From Rhodomicrobium vannielii ATCC 17100 (GTDB taxonomy: Bacteria; Pseudomonadota; Alphaproteobacteria; Rhizobiales; Rhodomicrobiaceae), in the NCBI RefSeq assembly GCF_000166055.1, contig NC_014664.1:248001-312000 (forward strand): a stretch of 64,000 nt of DNA. The letters are read 5' to 3'. This document shows, piece by piece, positions 1 to 9,025 of this stretch. The position numbers and the translations under genes were made by a program. Numbering within the stretch: position 1 is the first letter of the stretch; each line of letters opens with the position of its first letter. The notes beneath the pieces are model-generated. The model searched no databases. It was not told the origin of the DNA and saw only the letters and a program-made list of their open reading frames with translations.

Positions 1-16
1 TCGAAATATCGCAAAA

Positions 17-1177
17 TTGGATAAACGAAGCAACTTTAACGCTTTGATGGACCGCGCATTTGCGTTCCGCGACCGGGTGCTGTCGAGCCCGCGCTTCATC
101 CGCTTCGCCGAGACGTTTCCGCTGACGCGCCCGATTGCGCGGCGCGAGGCGGGCGCGTTGTTCGATCTTTGCTCCGGCTTCATCTATTCGCAAGTGCTGC
201 TGTCGTGCGTGCGGCTCGGCCTGTTCGAGCACCTGCGCGGCGGACCGTTGGCGCGGGACGAAATCGCGCGGCGCCTCGGCCTCGGCGAGGATGCCACGGC
301 GCGGCTTCTGACGGCGGCGGTCGCCCTGCGGCTCGCGGAGGAACGGAGCGGCGGGCGTTACGGCCTCGGGCGGCTCGGCGCTGCTGTGCTGGCGAGCCCC
401 GGCCTCACCGCGATGGTGGAACATCACGGCCTCGTCTATCGCGACCTCGAAGACCCCGTTGCGCTGCTGCGCGGCGAATCGAAGACCCCGAGCGCGGGCG
501 AGGCGGTGAACCCTGCGGCCGACAAGGGCACGCATCTCGCCTCCTATTGGCCGTATGCCGAGGGCGATACGAGCGCGGATCGCGACGCGGTTTCGGCCTA
601 TACGGCGCTCATGGCCGCGACGCAGCCCGCCATCGCCGAAGAGGTGCTCGACGCCTACGATTTCACGCGCCACCGCTGCCTCATGGATGTCGGCGGCGGC
701 GACGGCACATTTCTGCGCGCGGCGGCAAGGCGCGTGCCCGCCCTCGACCTCGTGCTGTTCGACATGCCCGCCGTGGCCGATCTCGCAGACGCAAAATTCA
801 AGGCGGCAAACCTCGCTCACCGGGCGAAAGCGGCGGGCGGCGATTTTACGAAGGATCTGCCGAAAGGCGCAGACGTCGTGACGCTCGTTCGGGTGCTGCT
901 CGATCATGACGACGACACCGCGCTGAAGATCCTGACATCGGTCCGCGCCGCGTTGCCGCAAGGCGGGGTGCTCGTCGTTGCCGAACCGATGGCCGGAACG
1001 CGTGGCGCTGAGAAGGTCGCGGCCTATTTCAGCCTCTATCTGATGGCAATGGGACGCGGCAGGCCCCGCACCGAAGCGCAGCTTCGCGACCTGTTACAGC
1101 GGGCGGGCTTTACAGCGATCAAGCGCTGTGCCACCCATCAGCCGCTTCTCGTCCGCGTGCTCGCAGCCACATTTTGA
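17..1177 (+). CDS. crtF: O-methyltransferase of carotenoid synthesis (CrtF-like)
   Basis: This enzyme probably transfers a methyl group from S-adenosylmethionine to the hydroxyl of demethylspheroidene or a similar hydroxylated carotenoid. Two parts are visible: an N-terminal dimerisation and substrate domain (about residues 1-165), with the PLTRPIARREA and LFDLCSGFIYSQ stretches typical of CrtF, and a C-terminal Rossmann domain with the SAM motif DVGGGDGT near residue 223. The length fits the family (about 375-395). The start is uncertain: TTG at 17 is shown, ATG at 47 is equally good, and the frame stays open to the left window edge, so the gene could begin outside. It lies directly upstream of bchC, as in other purple-bacterial clusters. 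Confidence 0.88.
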   Translation: MDKRSNFNALMDRAFAFRDRVLSSPRFIRFAETFPLTRPIARREAGALFDLCSGFIYSQVLLSCVRLGLFEHLRGGPLARDEIARRLGLGEDATARLLTAAVALRLAEERSGGRYGLGRLGAAVLASPGLTAMVEHHGLVYRDLEDPVALLRGESKTPSAGEAVNPAADKGTHLASYWPYAEGDTSADRDAVSAYTALMAATQPAIAEEVLDAYDFTRHRCLMDVGGGDGTFLRAAARRVPALDLVLFDMPAVADLADAKFKAANLAHRAKAAGGDFTKDLPKGADVVTLVRVLLDHDDDTALKILTSVRAALPQGGVLVVAEPMAGTRGAEKVAAYFSLYLMAMGRGRPRTEAQLRDLLQRAGFTAIKRCATHQPLLVRVLAATF

Positions 1178-1190
1178 TATCTAGAACGAG

Positions 1191-1230
1191 TGTAAGTTTG
1201 AATTGACATATAAGTCGGTCAAGCTAGGAT
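1191..1230 (+). promoter_or_regulatory. bchC promoter overlapping a PpsR/CrtJ box
   Basis: TGT-N12-ACA is present exactly at 1191-1208. This is the consensus of the redox- and light-responsive repressor PpsR/CrtJ. The right half of the box forms a perfect -35 element, TTGACA (1203-1208), followed after 16 bases by TAGGAT (1225-1230), which matches 4 of 6 bases of the -10 consensus. A bound repressor would therefore cover the -35 box. bchC starts 30 bases downstream. Confidence 0.72.
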
Positions 1231-1260
1231 GACACAGCTTCCGAAGAGACTAGTTGTGCA

Positions 1261-2226
1261 ATGGCCCTCCTTCAAGAGTTTCCAACCGAGACATTAGCTG
1301 TCGTTCTGGAAGAGCCCGAAAAGCTCGGCCTGCGCCGGCTTGCGCTTCCGTCTCCGGGGGATGCCGATGTCGTCATCGACGTCGAGTGGAGCGGGATCAG
1401 CACGGGCACGGAACGCCTCCTTTATACCGGGCGCATGCCGCATTTTCCGGGCATGGGTTATCCGCTGGTTCCGGGCTATGAGTCCGTGGGCCGCATTTCA
1501 TGGGCGGGTCCGGCGGCTGGCATTTCGGTCGGGGAGCGCGTTTTCATTCCCGGCGCAAATTGTTATGGCGAAGTTCGCGGGCTTTTCGGCGGCACGGCGT
1601 CCCGAATCGTGATGCCGGGCGCGCGCGCCATTCCGATTGCCGAAAGCCTCGGCGAGCAGGGCATCCTGTTCGCTCTCTCGGCGACCGCGCATCACGCGGC
1701 GTTCTCCGACAAGGGCGTTCCTGCCGACCTCATCATCGGGCATGGCGTTCTCGGTCGCCTCATCGCGCGGATCGTGGTTGCGAGCGGTGCTTCGGCCCCG
1801 ACGATCTGGGAAAAGAATCCCGCGCGTTTCGATGGCGCACAAGGATATACGGTGCTCGATCCCGATCAGGATCCGCGCCGCGATTATCGGGTCATCTGCG
1901 ACGTGAGCGGCGACTCGACCATTATCGACTCGCTCGTGGCGCGGCTCGCGCCCGGCGGTGAAATCATTCTCGCCGGTTTCTATGCCGACCGGCTCTCCTT
2001 CAGCTTCCCGCCCGCCTTCATGAAGGAAGCGCGGTTCCGGGTCGCCGCACAGTGGCAAAAGGCCGACATCGCGTCCGTGTCGAAACTCGTGGACAGCGGC
2101 CTTTTGTCGTTTGACGGGCTTATCACGCATCGCGTTTCTGCTGACAATGCGCCTGCCGCATATCGCACGGCGTTCGAAGATCCGGCCTGTCTCAAGATGG
2201 TATTAGATTGGAGAACGTTAGCATGA
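1261..2226 (+). CDS. bchC: bacteriochlorophyllide a 3-hydroxyethyl dehydrogenase BchC
   Basis: BchC oxidises the 3-hydroxyethyl group of the bacteriochlorophyllide a precursor to the acetyl group, late in bacteriochlorophyll a synthesis. The 321-residue protein is a medium-chain dehydrogenase-like protein: an N-terminal GroES-like half (WSGISTGTE, PLVPGYESVG) and a C-terminal Rossmann half (VICDVSGDS, LAPGGEIILAGFY). Length and start match the family. It is the first gene of bchCXYZ-puf, and its TGA overlaps the bchX ATG in an ATGA junction. The PpsR-type box upstream suggests repression under oxygen. Confidence 0.95.
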   Translation: MALLQEFPTETLAVVLEEPEKLGLRRLALPSPGDADVVIDVEWSGISTGTERLLYTGRMPHFPGMGYPLVPGYESVGRISWAGPAAGISVGERVFIPGANCYGEVRGLFGGTASRIVMPGARAIPIAESLGEQGILFALSATAHHAAFSDKGVPADLIIGHGVLGRLIARIVVASGASAPTIWEKNPARFDGAQGYTVLDPDQDPRRDYRVICDVSGDSTIIDSLVARLAPGGEIILAGFYADRLSFSFPPAFMKEARFRVAAQWQKADIASVSKLVDSGLLSFDGLITHRVSADNAPAAYRTAFEDPACLKMVLDWRTLA

Positions 2227-3233
2227 GTCTTGACGCCAACGAAGCCAACGCCCTCGAACGGCAAGCGGCGCAGCTTCGCGCCGAGGCTCAGGAAGAGCCC
2301 GCAGCCGTGCCTTCGGGCGAGGTCAAGAAAGAAACGCAGATCATCGCGATCTACGGCAAGGGCGGCATCGGCAAGAGCTTCACGCTCTCGAACCTGTCGT
2401 ACATGATGGCCCAGCAGGGCAAGCGCGTGCTTCTTATCGGCTGCGACCCGAAGAGCGATACGACATCGCTTCTGTTCGGCGGTCGCGCCACGCCGACCAT
2501 CATCGAGACGTCGTCCAGGAAGAAGGCCGCCGGCGAGGAATTGCGCATCGAGGACGTTTGCTTCAAGCGCGATGGCGTATTCGCGATGGAGCTCGGCGGC
2601 CCGGAAGTCGGGCGCGGCTGCGGCGGTCGTGGCATCATCCACGGCTTCGAGACGCTGGAAAAGCTCGGCTTCCATGAATGGGGCTTTGACTACGTGCTGC
2701 TCGACTTTCTGGGCGACGTGGTTTGCGGCGGCTTCGGCCTGCCGATCGCGCGCGACATGTGCCAGAAGGTCATCATCGTCGGCTCGAACGACTTGCAGTC
2801 GCTCTATGTCGCGAACAACGTCTGCTCGGCGGTGGAGTATTTCCGCAAGCTTGGCGGCAATGTCGGCGTCGCTGGCATCGTCATCAACAAGGACGACGGC
2901 ACGGGCGAAGCGCAGGCCTTCGCCGAAGCAGTCGGCATTCCGATCCTGTCGGCGATCCCGCAGCACGAAGAGCTGCGCCGAATGAGCGCGAATTATCAGA
3001 TCGTCGGTATCCCCGGCACGACCTGGGCACCGGTGTTCGAGACGCTCGCCACCAATGTGGCCGAAGCGCCGCCGGTACGCCCAACGCCTCTTTCGCAAGA
3101 TGGTCTTCTGAATCTCTTCAAAGGGGATGCAGTCGGTCGCGGAATCGTGCTTGAACCGGCATCGCAGTCCGACATGCGCGGACACGAGATCGTCGAGAAG
3201 CCCTCCCTCGAAATCGTCTACGACGTAGCATAA
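2223..3233 (+). CDS. bchX: chlorophyllide a reductase iron protein BchX
   Basis: BchX is the NifH-like ATP-dependent iron protein of chlorophyllide a oxidoreductase, which passes electrons to BchYZ to reduce ring B. The P-loop GKGGIGKS lies at residues 45-52. The two cysteines expected to hold the bridging 4Fe-4S cluster are in GRGCGGRG and GDVVCGGFGL. I chose ATG 2223, which overlaps the bchC stop (ATGA), rather than TTG 2208. The result is 336 residues, normal for BchX, which has a longer N-terminus than BchL. Translation is probably coupled to bchC. Confidence 0.96.
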   Translation: MSLDANEANALERQAAQLRAEAQEEPAAVPSGEVKKETQIIAIYGKGGIGKSFTLSNLSYMMAQQGKRVLLIGCDPKSDTTSLLFGGRATPTIIETSSRKKAAGEELRIEDVCFKRDGVFAMELGGPEVGRGCGGRGIIHGFETLEKLGFHEWGFDYVLLDFLGDVVCGGFGLPIARDMCQKVIIVGSNDLQSLYVANNVCSAVEYFRKLGGNVGVAGIVINKDDGTGEAQAFAEAVGIPILSAIPQHEELRRMSANYQIVGIPGTTWAPVFETLATNVAEAPPVRPTPLSQDGLLNLFKGDAVGRGIVLEPASQSDMRGHEIVEKPSLEIVYDVA

Positions 3234-3251
3234 GGCAGTTTGCGAGTTCCC

Positions 3252-4844
3252 ATGACAGCACTTGAACGCCAATCCTCACAAGCCGCCACCGGCGAAGTCG
3301 TTTACGACGACGCCGGACGGGTTGCGGCTGCCGAGACGTCGGCCGTCAAGTCTGATGCGGGCGTCGACGGCGCTGGCGTCAGCTGTCATGCGGGCGCTGA
3401 GGAGATGAAAAAGGCCGCCGCCGCCGCGGGCCAGAGCGAAATTCTGGAGCAGTTCGCGAAGGACTATCCGCAAGGGCCGCACGACCAGCCGCAGACCATG
3501 TGTCCGGCCTTCGGCTCGCTCCGCATCGGGCTACGCATGCGCCGCACGGCGACGATCCTCTCCGGCTCCGCCTGTTGCGTCTACGGCCTGACCTTCACCT
3601 CGCATTTTTACGGCGCGAAACGCACCGTCGGCTACGTCCCCTTCAGTTCCGAAACGCTCGTCACCGGCAAACTCTTCGAAGACATCCGCGACGCCGTATA
3701 CAAGCTCGCTGATCCGGCCAATTACGACGCGATCATCGTCACCAACCTTTGCGTACCGTCCGCTTCCGGCGTTCCGCTGCGCCTCCTGCCGAAGGAAATC
3801 AACGGCGTCCGCGTGGTTGGCATCGACGTGCCGGGCTTCGGCGTGCCGACGCATGCCGAGGCGAAGGACGTGCTGTCCGGCGCAATGCTGCGCTACGCAC
3901 GCGGCGAAGCCGAGGCGGGCCCGGTGCAGGCACCGCGCGGCGGGCGCTCCGAAAAGCCGACCATTACGCTCGTCGGCGAGATGTTCCCGGCCGATCCCGT
4001 CACCATCGGCATGATGCTTGAACCTCTCGGCCTCGCCGCCGGACCGGTCGTGCCGACGCGCGAATGGCGCGAGCTTTATTCCGCGCTGGACTGCGCCGCC
4101 GTGGCCGCGATCCATCCGTTCTACACAGCGTCTTTCCGCGAGTTCGAGTCGGCGGGCCGCTCGATCACCGGCTCTGCTCCCGTCGGCTATGACGGGACGG
4201 CGGCCTGGCTCCTCTCCATCGGTGAACTTTGCGGCGTCGCGCGCGACAAGGTCGACGCCGCGCTGAATCGCATCCTGCCCGCCGTTCGCACCGCGCTCGC
4301 CAAAGCGCCGGTCAAGGGCCGCATCACAGTCTCCGGCTACGAAGGCTCGGAGTTGCTCGTCGCGCGCATGCTGATCGAAAGCGGTGCCGACGTGCCTTAT
4401 GTCGGCACAGCTTGCCCGAAGACGCGCTGGTCCGAATCGGACCGCGAATGGCTCGAAGCGAAGGGCGTTCGCGTGCAATACCGCGCCTCGCTCGAACAGG
4501 ACATCGCGGCGGTGGACGAGTTCCACCCAGACCTCGCGATCGGCACGACGCCCGTCGTGCAGCACGCAAAGGCGAAGGCGATCCCCGGTCTTTATTTTAC
4601 GAACCTCATATCCGCCCGCCCGCTGATGGGCGTCGCAGGGGCAGGCTCGCTCGCGCAGGTGGTCAACGCGGCCATCGCCAGCAAGGCCCGCTTCGAGGAG
4701 ATGAAGGCGTTCTTCGGCAGCGTCGGCACGGGCTACACGGCCGGCGTGTTCGACGAGGCACCGAAAGAGCCCGCGAAGGTCAAGGAATTGCCGTTGAAGA
4801 AGCCGTCAGCCAATGACCTCCCGAAGGAGGCCATGGGATGCTGA
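3252..4844 (+). CDS. bchY: chlorophyllide a reductase subunit BchY
   Basis: BchY is a NifD-like subunit of the BchYZ catalytic heterotetramer of chlorophyllide a oxidoreductase. The family signature is clear: [20 protein letters not shown] and [17 protein letters not shown] contain the conserved cysteines that ligate the subunit-interface iron-sulfur cluster with BchZ. The first 60 or so residues are Ala- and Glu-rich and variable in the family. ATG 3252 is preferred to TTG 3240. The gene ends inside the start of bchZ with a 7-base overlap, so the two subunits are probably translated in step. Confidence 0.95.
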   Translation: MTALERQSSQAATGEVVYDDAGRVAAAETSAVKSDAGVDGAGVSCHAGAEEMKKAAAAAGQSEILEQFAKDYPQGPHDQPQTMCPAFGSLRIGLRMRRTATILSGSACCVYGLTFTSHFYGAKRTVGYVPFSSETLVTGKLFEDIRDAVYKLADPANYDAIIVTNLCVPSASGVPLRLLPKEINGVRVVGIDVPGFGVPTHAEAKDVLSGAMLRYARGEAEAGPVQAPRGGRSEKPTITLVGEMFPADPVTIGMMLEPLGLAAGPVVPTREWRELYSALDCAAVAAIHPFYTASFREFESAGRSITGSAPVGYDGTAAWLLSIGELCGVARDKVDAALNRILPAVRTALAKAPVKGRITVSGYEGSELLVARMLIESGADVPYVGTACPKTRWSESDREWLEAKGVRVQYRASLEQDIAAVDEFHPDLAIGTTPVVQHAKAKAIPGLYFTNLISARPLMGVAGAGSLAQVVNAAIASKARFEEMKAFFGSVGTGYTAGVFDEAPKEPAKVKELPLKKPSANDLPKEAMGC

Positions 4845-6289
4845 TCGCGGATCTCGACAGAGCTGGCGGCTATTGGGGCGCGGTTTACGTCTTCACTGCC
4901 GTAAAGGGGCTTCAGGTCATCATCGACGGCCCGGTGGGCTGCGAGAACCTTCCCGTCACGGCGGTGCTGCACTACACGAACGCGCTGCCCCCGCACGAGC
5001 TTCCCATCGTCGTCACAGGTCTGTCAGAGGAAGAACTCGGCAAGACCGGCACCGAAGGTGCCATGAGACGCGCCCACAAGGTACTCGACCCCCGAGTGCC
5101 GAGCGTCGTCGTCACCGGCTCCATCGCGGAGATGATCGGCGGCGGCGTGACGCCCGAGGGTATGAACATCCAGCGGTTCCTTCCGCGCACCATCGATGAA
5201 GACCAGTGGCAAAGCGCGGACCGCGCGCTCGTCTGGCTTTGGAAAGAATACGGCGTCAAGAAGAAGGTCAAGGCGAAGCCGAAGGCCGCCGACGCCAAGC
5301 CCAGCGTTAACATCATTGGGCCGAGCTATGGCGTCTTCAATACGCCGTCCGATCTTGCGGAGATTCGCCGTCTGGTGGAGGGCATTGGGGCCGAGGTGAA
5401 CCTCGTCTTCCCGCAAGGCACGCACCTGAATGACATACCGCGCCTCGCCAGCGCCGACGCCAACATCTGCCTCTATCGCGAATTCGGCCGCCTGCTGTGC
5501 GAAGCGCTTGAAAAGCCCTATTTGCAGGCGCCGATCGGGCTGCACTCGACAACGAAATTCCTGCGCGCGCTCGGCGAAACGCTTGGCCTCGACCCCGAGC
5601 CGTTCATCGAGCGGGAAAAGCTCACCACCATCAAGCCGCTCTGGGATCTCTGGCGGTCAGTGACGCAGGACTTTTTCGGCACAGCGAGCTTCGCCATCGT
5701 CGCGAACGAGACATATGCGCGCGGTGTCCGCCATTTTCTTGAGGACGAACTGGGCCTGCCTTGTACTTTCGCAGTATCTCGGCGCACCGGAATGAAGACC
5801 GACAACGACGAAGTGCGGCGACTCGTCCGCGAAAAGCCTCCATTGGTGCTTTTCGGCTCATATAACGAACGCATGTATCTGGCCGAAGCGGGCGGGCGCT
5901 CGATGTATATCCCCGCTTCTTTTCCGGGCGCGATCATTCGCCGCCATACGGGAACGCCATTTATGGGCTACGCTGGCGCTACCTACCTCGTGCAGGAAGT
6001 CTGCAACGCATTGTTCGACGCACTTTTCAACATTCTGCCGTTGGGGAAAGATCTGGACCGGATCGAGGCGACGCCTTCGCGTCTCGCGCGCCAACTTCCC
6101 TGGGACGAAGATGCCAAGGCTCTCTTCGACGAACTCGTCGAGGCACAGCCGGTGCTTGTCCGAATTTCGGCAGCGAAGCGGTTGCGGGATGCAGCAGAGA
6201 AAGCCGCACGCGAGGCGGGAGAAGCGAAAGTTACGGCGGTGCGGCTCGGTCAATCGACAGCGCTGGCCATCGATGGGAGGGCGGCATGA
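4838..6289 (+). CDS. bchZ: chlorophyllide a reductase subunit BchZ
   Basis: BchZ is the NifK-like partner of BchY. Near the N-terminus lies [19 protein letters not shown] with the conserved cysteine; the C-terminal 60 residues ([19 protein letters not shown] and following) look like the small C-terminal domain shared with BchB-type subunits. The protein has 483 residues, as expected. A strong ribosome binding site AAGGAGG (4824-4830) precedes ATG 4838 by 7 bases, although the start lies inside bchY. The stop overlaps the next start by ATGA. Confidence 0.95.
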   Translation: MLIADLDRAGGYWGAVYVFTAVKGLQVIIDGPVGCENLPVTAVLHYTNALPPHELPIVVTGLSEEELGKTGTEGAMRRAHKVLDPRVPSVVVTGSIAEMIGGGVTPEGMNIQRFLPRTIDEDQWQSADRALVWLWKEYGVKKKVKAKPKAADAKPSVNIIGPSYGVFNTPSDLAEIRRLVEGIGAEVNLVFPQGTHLNDIPRLASADANICLYREFGRLLCEALEKPYLQAPIGLHSTTKFLRALGETLGLDPEPFIEREKLTTIKPLWDLWRSVTQDFFGTASFAIVANETYARGVRHFLEDELGLPCTFAVSRRTGMKTDNDEVRRLVREKPPLVLFGSYNERMYLAEAGGRSMYIPASFPGAIIRRHTGTPFMGYAGATYLVQEVCNALFDALFNILPLGKDLDRIEATPSRLARQLPWDEDAKALFDELVEAQPVLVRISAAKRLRDAAEKAAREAGEAKVTAVRLGQSTALAIDGRAA

Positions 6290-6561
6290 CGGCTGCGGAT
6301 CTCGAATCGGGCAAGACTGAGAAGGATGCGAGGATCGTGACTTCTCTTTGCACTCAAGACGTAGGCCTGCACGCTAGCATGCGGGCGAAAGAAGCGCAGG
6401 AGTTTCGGCTGATGTTTATCGCCACTTTTCCGCTTTTTCTGGCGGCCGGACTTGTGAAGCGTGCAGTTTCCCCGCGACGCGGTGCCGCGCGGCGGAAATC
6501 CGTCTTCGCTGAAGCCCGCGCAGCTGCCAATACGTGTATTCCATTCGCATTCATGCGATAG
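6286..6561 (+). CDS. pufQ: PufQ-like small membrane protein
   Basis: This 91-residue protein starts inside the bchZ stop (ATGA) and sits where pufQ lies in other purple bacteria, between bchZ and pufB. From about residue 38 it follows the PufQ pattern: an EFRLMF segment, one hydrophobic stretch ([15 protein letters not shown]), a basic loop, then an FAEARAAA motif. The first 35 residues are not conserved in the versions I know. PufQ affects bacteriochlorophyll flow and LH1/reaction-centre formation in Rhodobacter. The assignment rests on position plus weak similarity, so the protein could have diverged in function. Confidence 0.68.
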   Translation: MTAADLESGKTEKDARIVTSLCTQDVGLHASMRAKEAQEFRLMFIATFPLFLAAGLVKRAVSPRRGAARRKSVFAEARAAANTCIPFAFMR

Positions 6562-6572
6562 GAAAAGGTTTC

Positions 6573-6617
6573 GCCCGGATGTCCGGGCAAAAGAACTCCA
6601 TGGCGAGAACGCCATGG
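6573..6617 (+). other. two hairpins in the pufQ-pufB spacer
   Basis: Two perfect inverted repeats stand side by side: GCCCGG-ATGT-CCGGGC (6573-6588) and CCATGGCG-AGAA-CGCCATGG (6598-6617). Neither is followed by a T-run, so they are unlikely terminators. In Rhodobacter, structures at this position shield the 5' end of the stable pufBA message after endonuclease cleavage; a similar role is inferred here. Confidence 0.6.
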
Positions 6618-6681
6618 CGAACCCGGCCGCGAGGGCAATGCGCGGTAACTGCAAGAGTCCACTTTAGCGGAGATCAAGCTT

Positions 6682-6900
6682 ATGGCTCAAGAAGAAAGGG
6701 ATGTCTCGCTCACCGGGCTGACCGAAGGCGAGGCGAAGGAATTCCACAGCATCTTTGTTGCTAGCTTTATCGGCTTCACCATTGTTGCGATTATCGCTCA
6801 CGTTCTGTCCTGGAACTGGCGTCCTTGGGCTCGCCCGCTCGCCGACCTCGGCGACGGCGTGCAGACCGCGGCCCTGACCATTGTCCAGTATCTCGCCTAA
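6682..6900 (+). CDS. pufB: light-harvesting 1 beta chain PufB
   Basis: PufB is the beta polypeptide of the LH1 antenna ring around the reaction centre. The protein has 72 residues with [17 protein letters not shown] at the cytoplasmic end, one membrane helix, and [10 protein letters not shown] at its end. His40 is the bacteriochlorophyll ligand and His22 is the other conserved histidine. The tail after RPW is about 23 residues, longer than in Rhodobacter. pufA follows after 19 bases. Confidence 0.96.
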   Translation: MAQEERDVSLTGLTEGEAKEFHSIFVASFIGFTIVAIIAHVLSWNWRPWARPLADLGDGVQTAALTIVQYLA

Positions 6901-6919
6901 TTCATAAGGAGAAAATCAC

Positions 6920-7096
6920 ATGTGGCGCATTTGGCTTCTTTTTGATCCCCGCCGGGTTCTGGTCGCGCTGTTCGCGTTCCTCGTCGTCCTGGGTCTCCTG
7001 ATCCACTTCATCCTCCTCAGCACGACCCGCTACAACTGGATCGACACTCCGGCTCCGGCGGCTGCTTCCCAGAACTCCGCCCTTCCGGCTCGCTGA
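6920..7096 (+). CDS. pufA: light-harvesting 1 alpha chain PufA
   Basis: PufA is the alpha polypeptide of LH1. The 58-codon gene has an excellent ribosome binding site, AAGGAG (6906-6911), before ATG 6920. The protein begins [12 protein letters not shown], which is almost invariant in LH1 alpha chains, then has one membrane helix with the bacteriochlorophyll-binding His29 in LLIHFILL and a short Pro/Ala-rich tail. The stop is TGA 7094-7096. The gene is too short for common ORF length cut-offs, but its identity is clear. Confidence 0.97.
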   Translation: MWRIWLLFDPRRVLVALFAFLVVLGLLIHFILLSTTRYNWIDTPAPAAASQNSALPAR

Positions 7097-7118
7097 GCGG
7101 TTGGGTCCACACAGAATG

Positions 7119-7147
7119 GCGGATGAGGATAGTCGCGCCTCATCCGC
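7119..7147 (+). other. intercistronic hairpin between pufA and pufL
   Basis: GCGGATGAGG (7119-7128) pairs perfectly with CCTCATCCGC (7138-7147) around a 9-base loop, followed by TTTCTT. In Rhodobacter a hairpin at this place blocks 3'-5' decay, so pufBA transcripts outlast pufLM and LH1 exceeds reaction centres. The same role is inferred; partial termination is the alternative. Confidence 0.8.
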
Positions 7148-7209
7148 TTTCTTGGGAATTTTTCAAAGGGAGGTCGAGCGGCGGCTCGCCTCCTAATTGG
7201 AGGTGAGCG

Positions 7210-8034
7210 ATGGCATTGCTCAGTTATGAAAAAAAATACCGCATTCGAGGCGGCACCCTCGTGGGGGGCGACCTATTCGACTTCTGGGTGGGCCCGTTCT
7301 ACGTTGGATTTTTCGGGGTTACCACGCTGTTCTTTGCACTCCTTGGAACGGCATTGATCGTATGGGGGGCTGCCCAAGGGCATACTCTCAATATCTGGAA
7401 GATCAACATCGCTCCGCCAGACCTGAGTTACGGTTTGGGTATGGCTCCTTTGGCCAAGGGCGGTCTCTGGCAGCTCATCACGATCTGCGCGACTGGCGCA
7501 TTCGTATCATGGGCGCTGCGCGAAGTTGAAATCTGCCGCAAGCTGGGCATTGGTTATCACGTGCCGATCGTCTTCAGCGTTGCGATCTTTGCGTATATCA
7601 GCCTTGTTTTCATCCGCCCGGTTCTCATGGGCGCGTGGGGCTTTGGTTTTCCCTACGGCATCCTCAGCCATCTAGATTGGGTATCCAACACTGGATATCA
7701 ATATCTGCACTTCCACTACAACCCGGCCCATATGCTCGCGATTGCGTTCTTCTTCCTGACGACGCTTCTTCTCGCGATGCACGGCGGTCTCATTCTCTCG
7801 GCCCTCAATCCAGGCGGCCGCGATGTTGTGAAGACACCCGAGCATGAGAACGCCTTCACTCGCGATCTTCTGGGTTATTCCGTCGGCACCATCGGCATTC
7901 ACAGGCTCGGCGTTTTCTGCGCGATCATGGCGGTTCTTTTCAGCGCCCTCTGCATCGTTCTGAGTGGACCCTTCTGGACCAAGGGTTGGCCCGAGTGGTG
8001 GAACTGGTGGTTCAATATCCCAGTCTGGCGCTAG
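7210..8034 (+). CDS. pufL: photosynthetic reaction centre L subunit
   Basis: PufL is one of the two five-helix core subunits that bind the bacteriochlorophyll special pair, bacteriopheophytins and quinones of the type II reaction centre. It has 274 residues, starting [20 protein letters not shown] as in other L chains. Conserved parts include [30 protein letters not shown] and GTIGIHRLG, which carry the special-pair and iron histidine ligands. A strong GGAGGTGA (7199-7206) precedes ATG 7210. It sits downstream of the intercistronic hairpin. Confidence 0.98.
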   Translation: MALLSYEKKYRIRGGTLVGGDLFDFWVGPFYVGFFGVTTLFFALLGTALIVWGAAQGHTLNIWKINIAPPDLSYGLGMAPLAKGGLWQLITICATGAFVSWALREVEICRKLGIGYHVPIVFSVAIFAYISLVFIRPVLMGAWGFGFPYGILSHLDWVSNTGYQYLHFHYNPAHMLAIAFFFLTTLLLAMHGGLILSALNPGGRDVVKTPEHENAFTRDLLGYSVGTIGIHRLGVFCAIMAVLFSALCIVLSGPFWTKGWPEWWNWWFNIPVWR

Positions 8035-8047
8035 GGGGGAACAGACC

Positions 8048-9025
8048 ATGGCCGAATATCAAAATATCTTTACACAAGTTCAAGTTAAGGGACCAGCGCA
8101 TCTCGGTGTTCCCTTGTATCGCGACCAATATGGCCGCACCGGCAAGCCTTTCCACGTCTATCTGCTCGGCCTCATCGGTGACGCGCAGATCGGCCCGATC
8201 TATCTCGGTTTGACCGGCGTCGCATCGATCATCTTCGGGTTCATCGCGATCGAGATCATCGGCCTCAACATGGCCGCCTCGGTGGACTGGAGCCCGGCGC
8301 AGTTCGTGAAACAGCTGCCTTGGCTGGCTCTTGAGCCGCCGGCTCCTGAAAATGGGCTTAAGATCCCGTCGCTGAACAATGGCGGCTGGTGGCTCTGGGC
8401 TGGCTTCTTCATGACGGCTTCCGTGCTGCTTTGGTGGGCCCGCACTTACCTCCGCGCCCGTCAGCTCGGCATGGGAACGCACATCGCTTGGGCGTTCGCT
8501 TCCGCGATCTTCCTGATGCTTTCGTGCGGTCTTTTCCGCCCGGTCCTCATGGGAACATGGGGTGAAGCTGTACCGTTCGGCATCTTCCCGCATCTCGACT
8601 GGACGGCGACGTTCTCCATCCGCTATGGGAACCTCTACTACAACCCGTTCCACATGCTTTCGATCGCCTTCCTGTACGGCTCCACGCTTCTCTTCGCGAT
8701 GCATGGCGCCACGATCCTCGCGGTCAGCCGTTTCGGCGGTGAGCGCGAAATCGAGCAGTCTACCGATCGCGGCACGGCGCTTGAGCGCGCTGGTCTTTTC
8801 TGGCGCTGGACCATGGGCTTCAACGCTTCCATGGAATCCATCCATCGCTGGGCTTGGTGGTTTGCGGTACTGTGCCCGATCACCGGCGGTATCGGCATTC
8901 TTCTGACCGGAACTGTCGTCGATAACTGGTACCTCTGGGGCATCAAGCACGGTTTCGTGCCGGTCTACCCCGAGACTCTGCCCGTCATCGTTGACCCGGC
9001 CCTTCTTCCGGGAGCTCCCAAATGA
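8048..9025 (+). CDS. pufM: photosynthetic reaction centre M subunit
   Basis: PufM is the partner of PufL in the reaction-centre core. It has 325 residues starting [16 protein letters not shown]. Conserved stretches are [42 protein letters not shown] and [10 protein letters not shown], which hold pigment and iron ligands. ATG 8048 is preceded by a G-rich ribosome binding site (about 8034-8040). The last codons overlap pufC (ATGA). No pufX-like gene lies after it; the tetraheme cytochrome gene follows directly. Confidence 0.98.
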   Translation: MAEYQNIFTQVQVKGPAHLGVPLYRDQYGRTGKPFHVYLLGLIGDAQIGPIYLGLTGVASIIFGFIAIEIIGLNMAASVDWSPAQFVKQLPWLALEPPAPENGLKIPSLNNGGWWLWAGFFMTASVLLWWARTYLRARQLGMGTHIAWAFASAIFLMLSCGLFRPVLMGTWGEAVPFGIFPHLDWTATFSIRYGNLYYNPFHMLSIAFLYGSTLLFAMHGATILAVSRFGGEREIEQSTDRGTALERAGLFWRWTMGFNASMESIHRWAWWFAVLCPITGGIGILLTGTVVDNWYLWGIKHGFVPVYPETLPVIVDPALLPGAPK

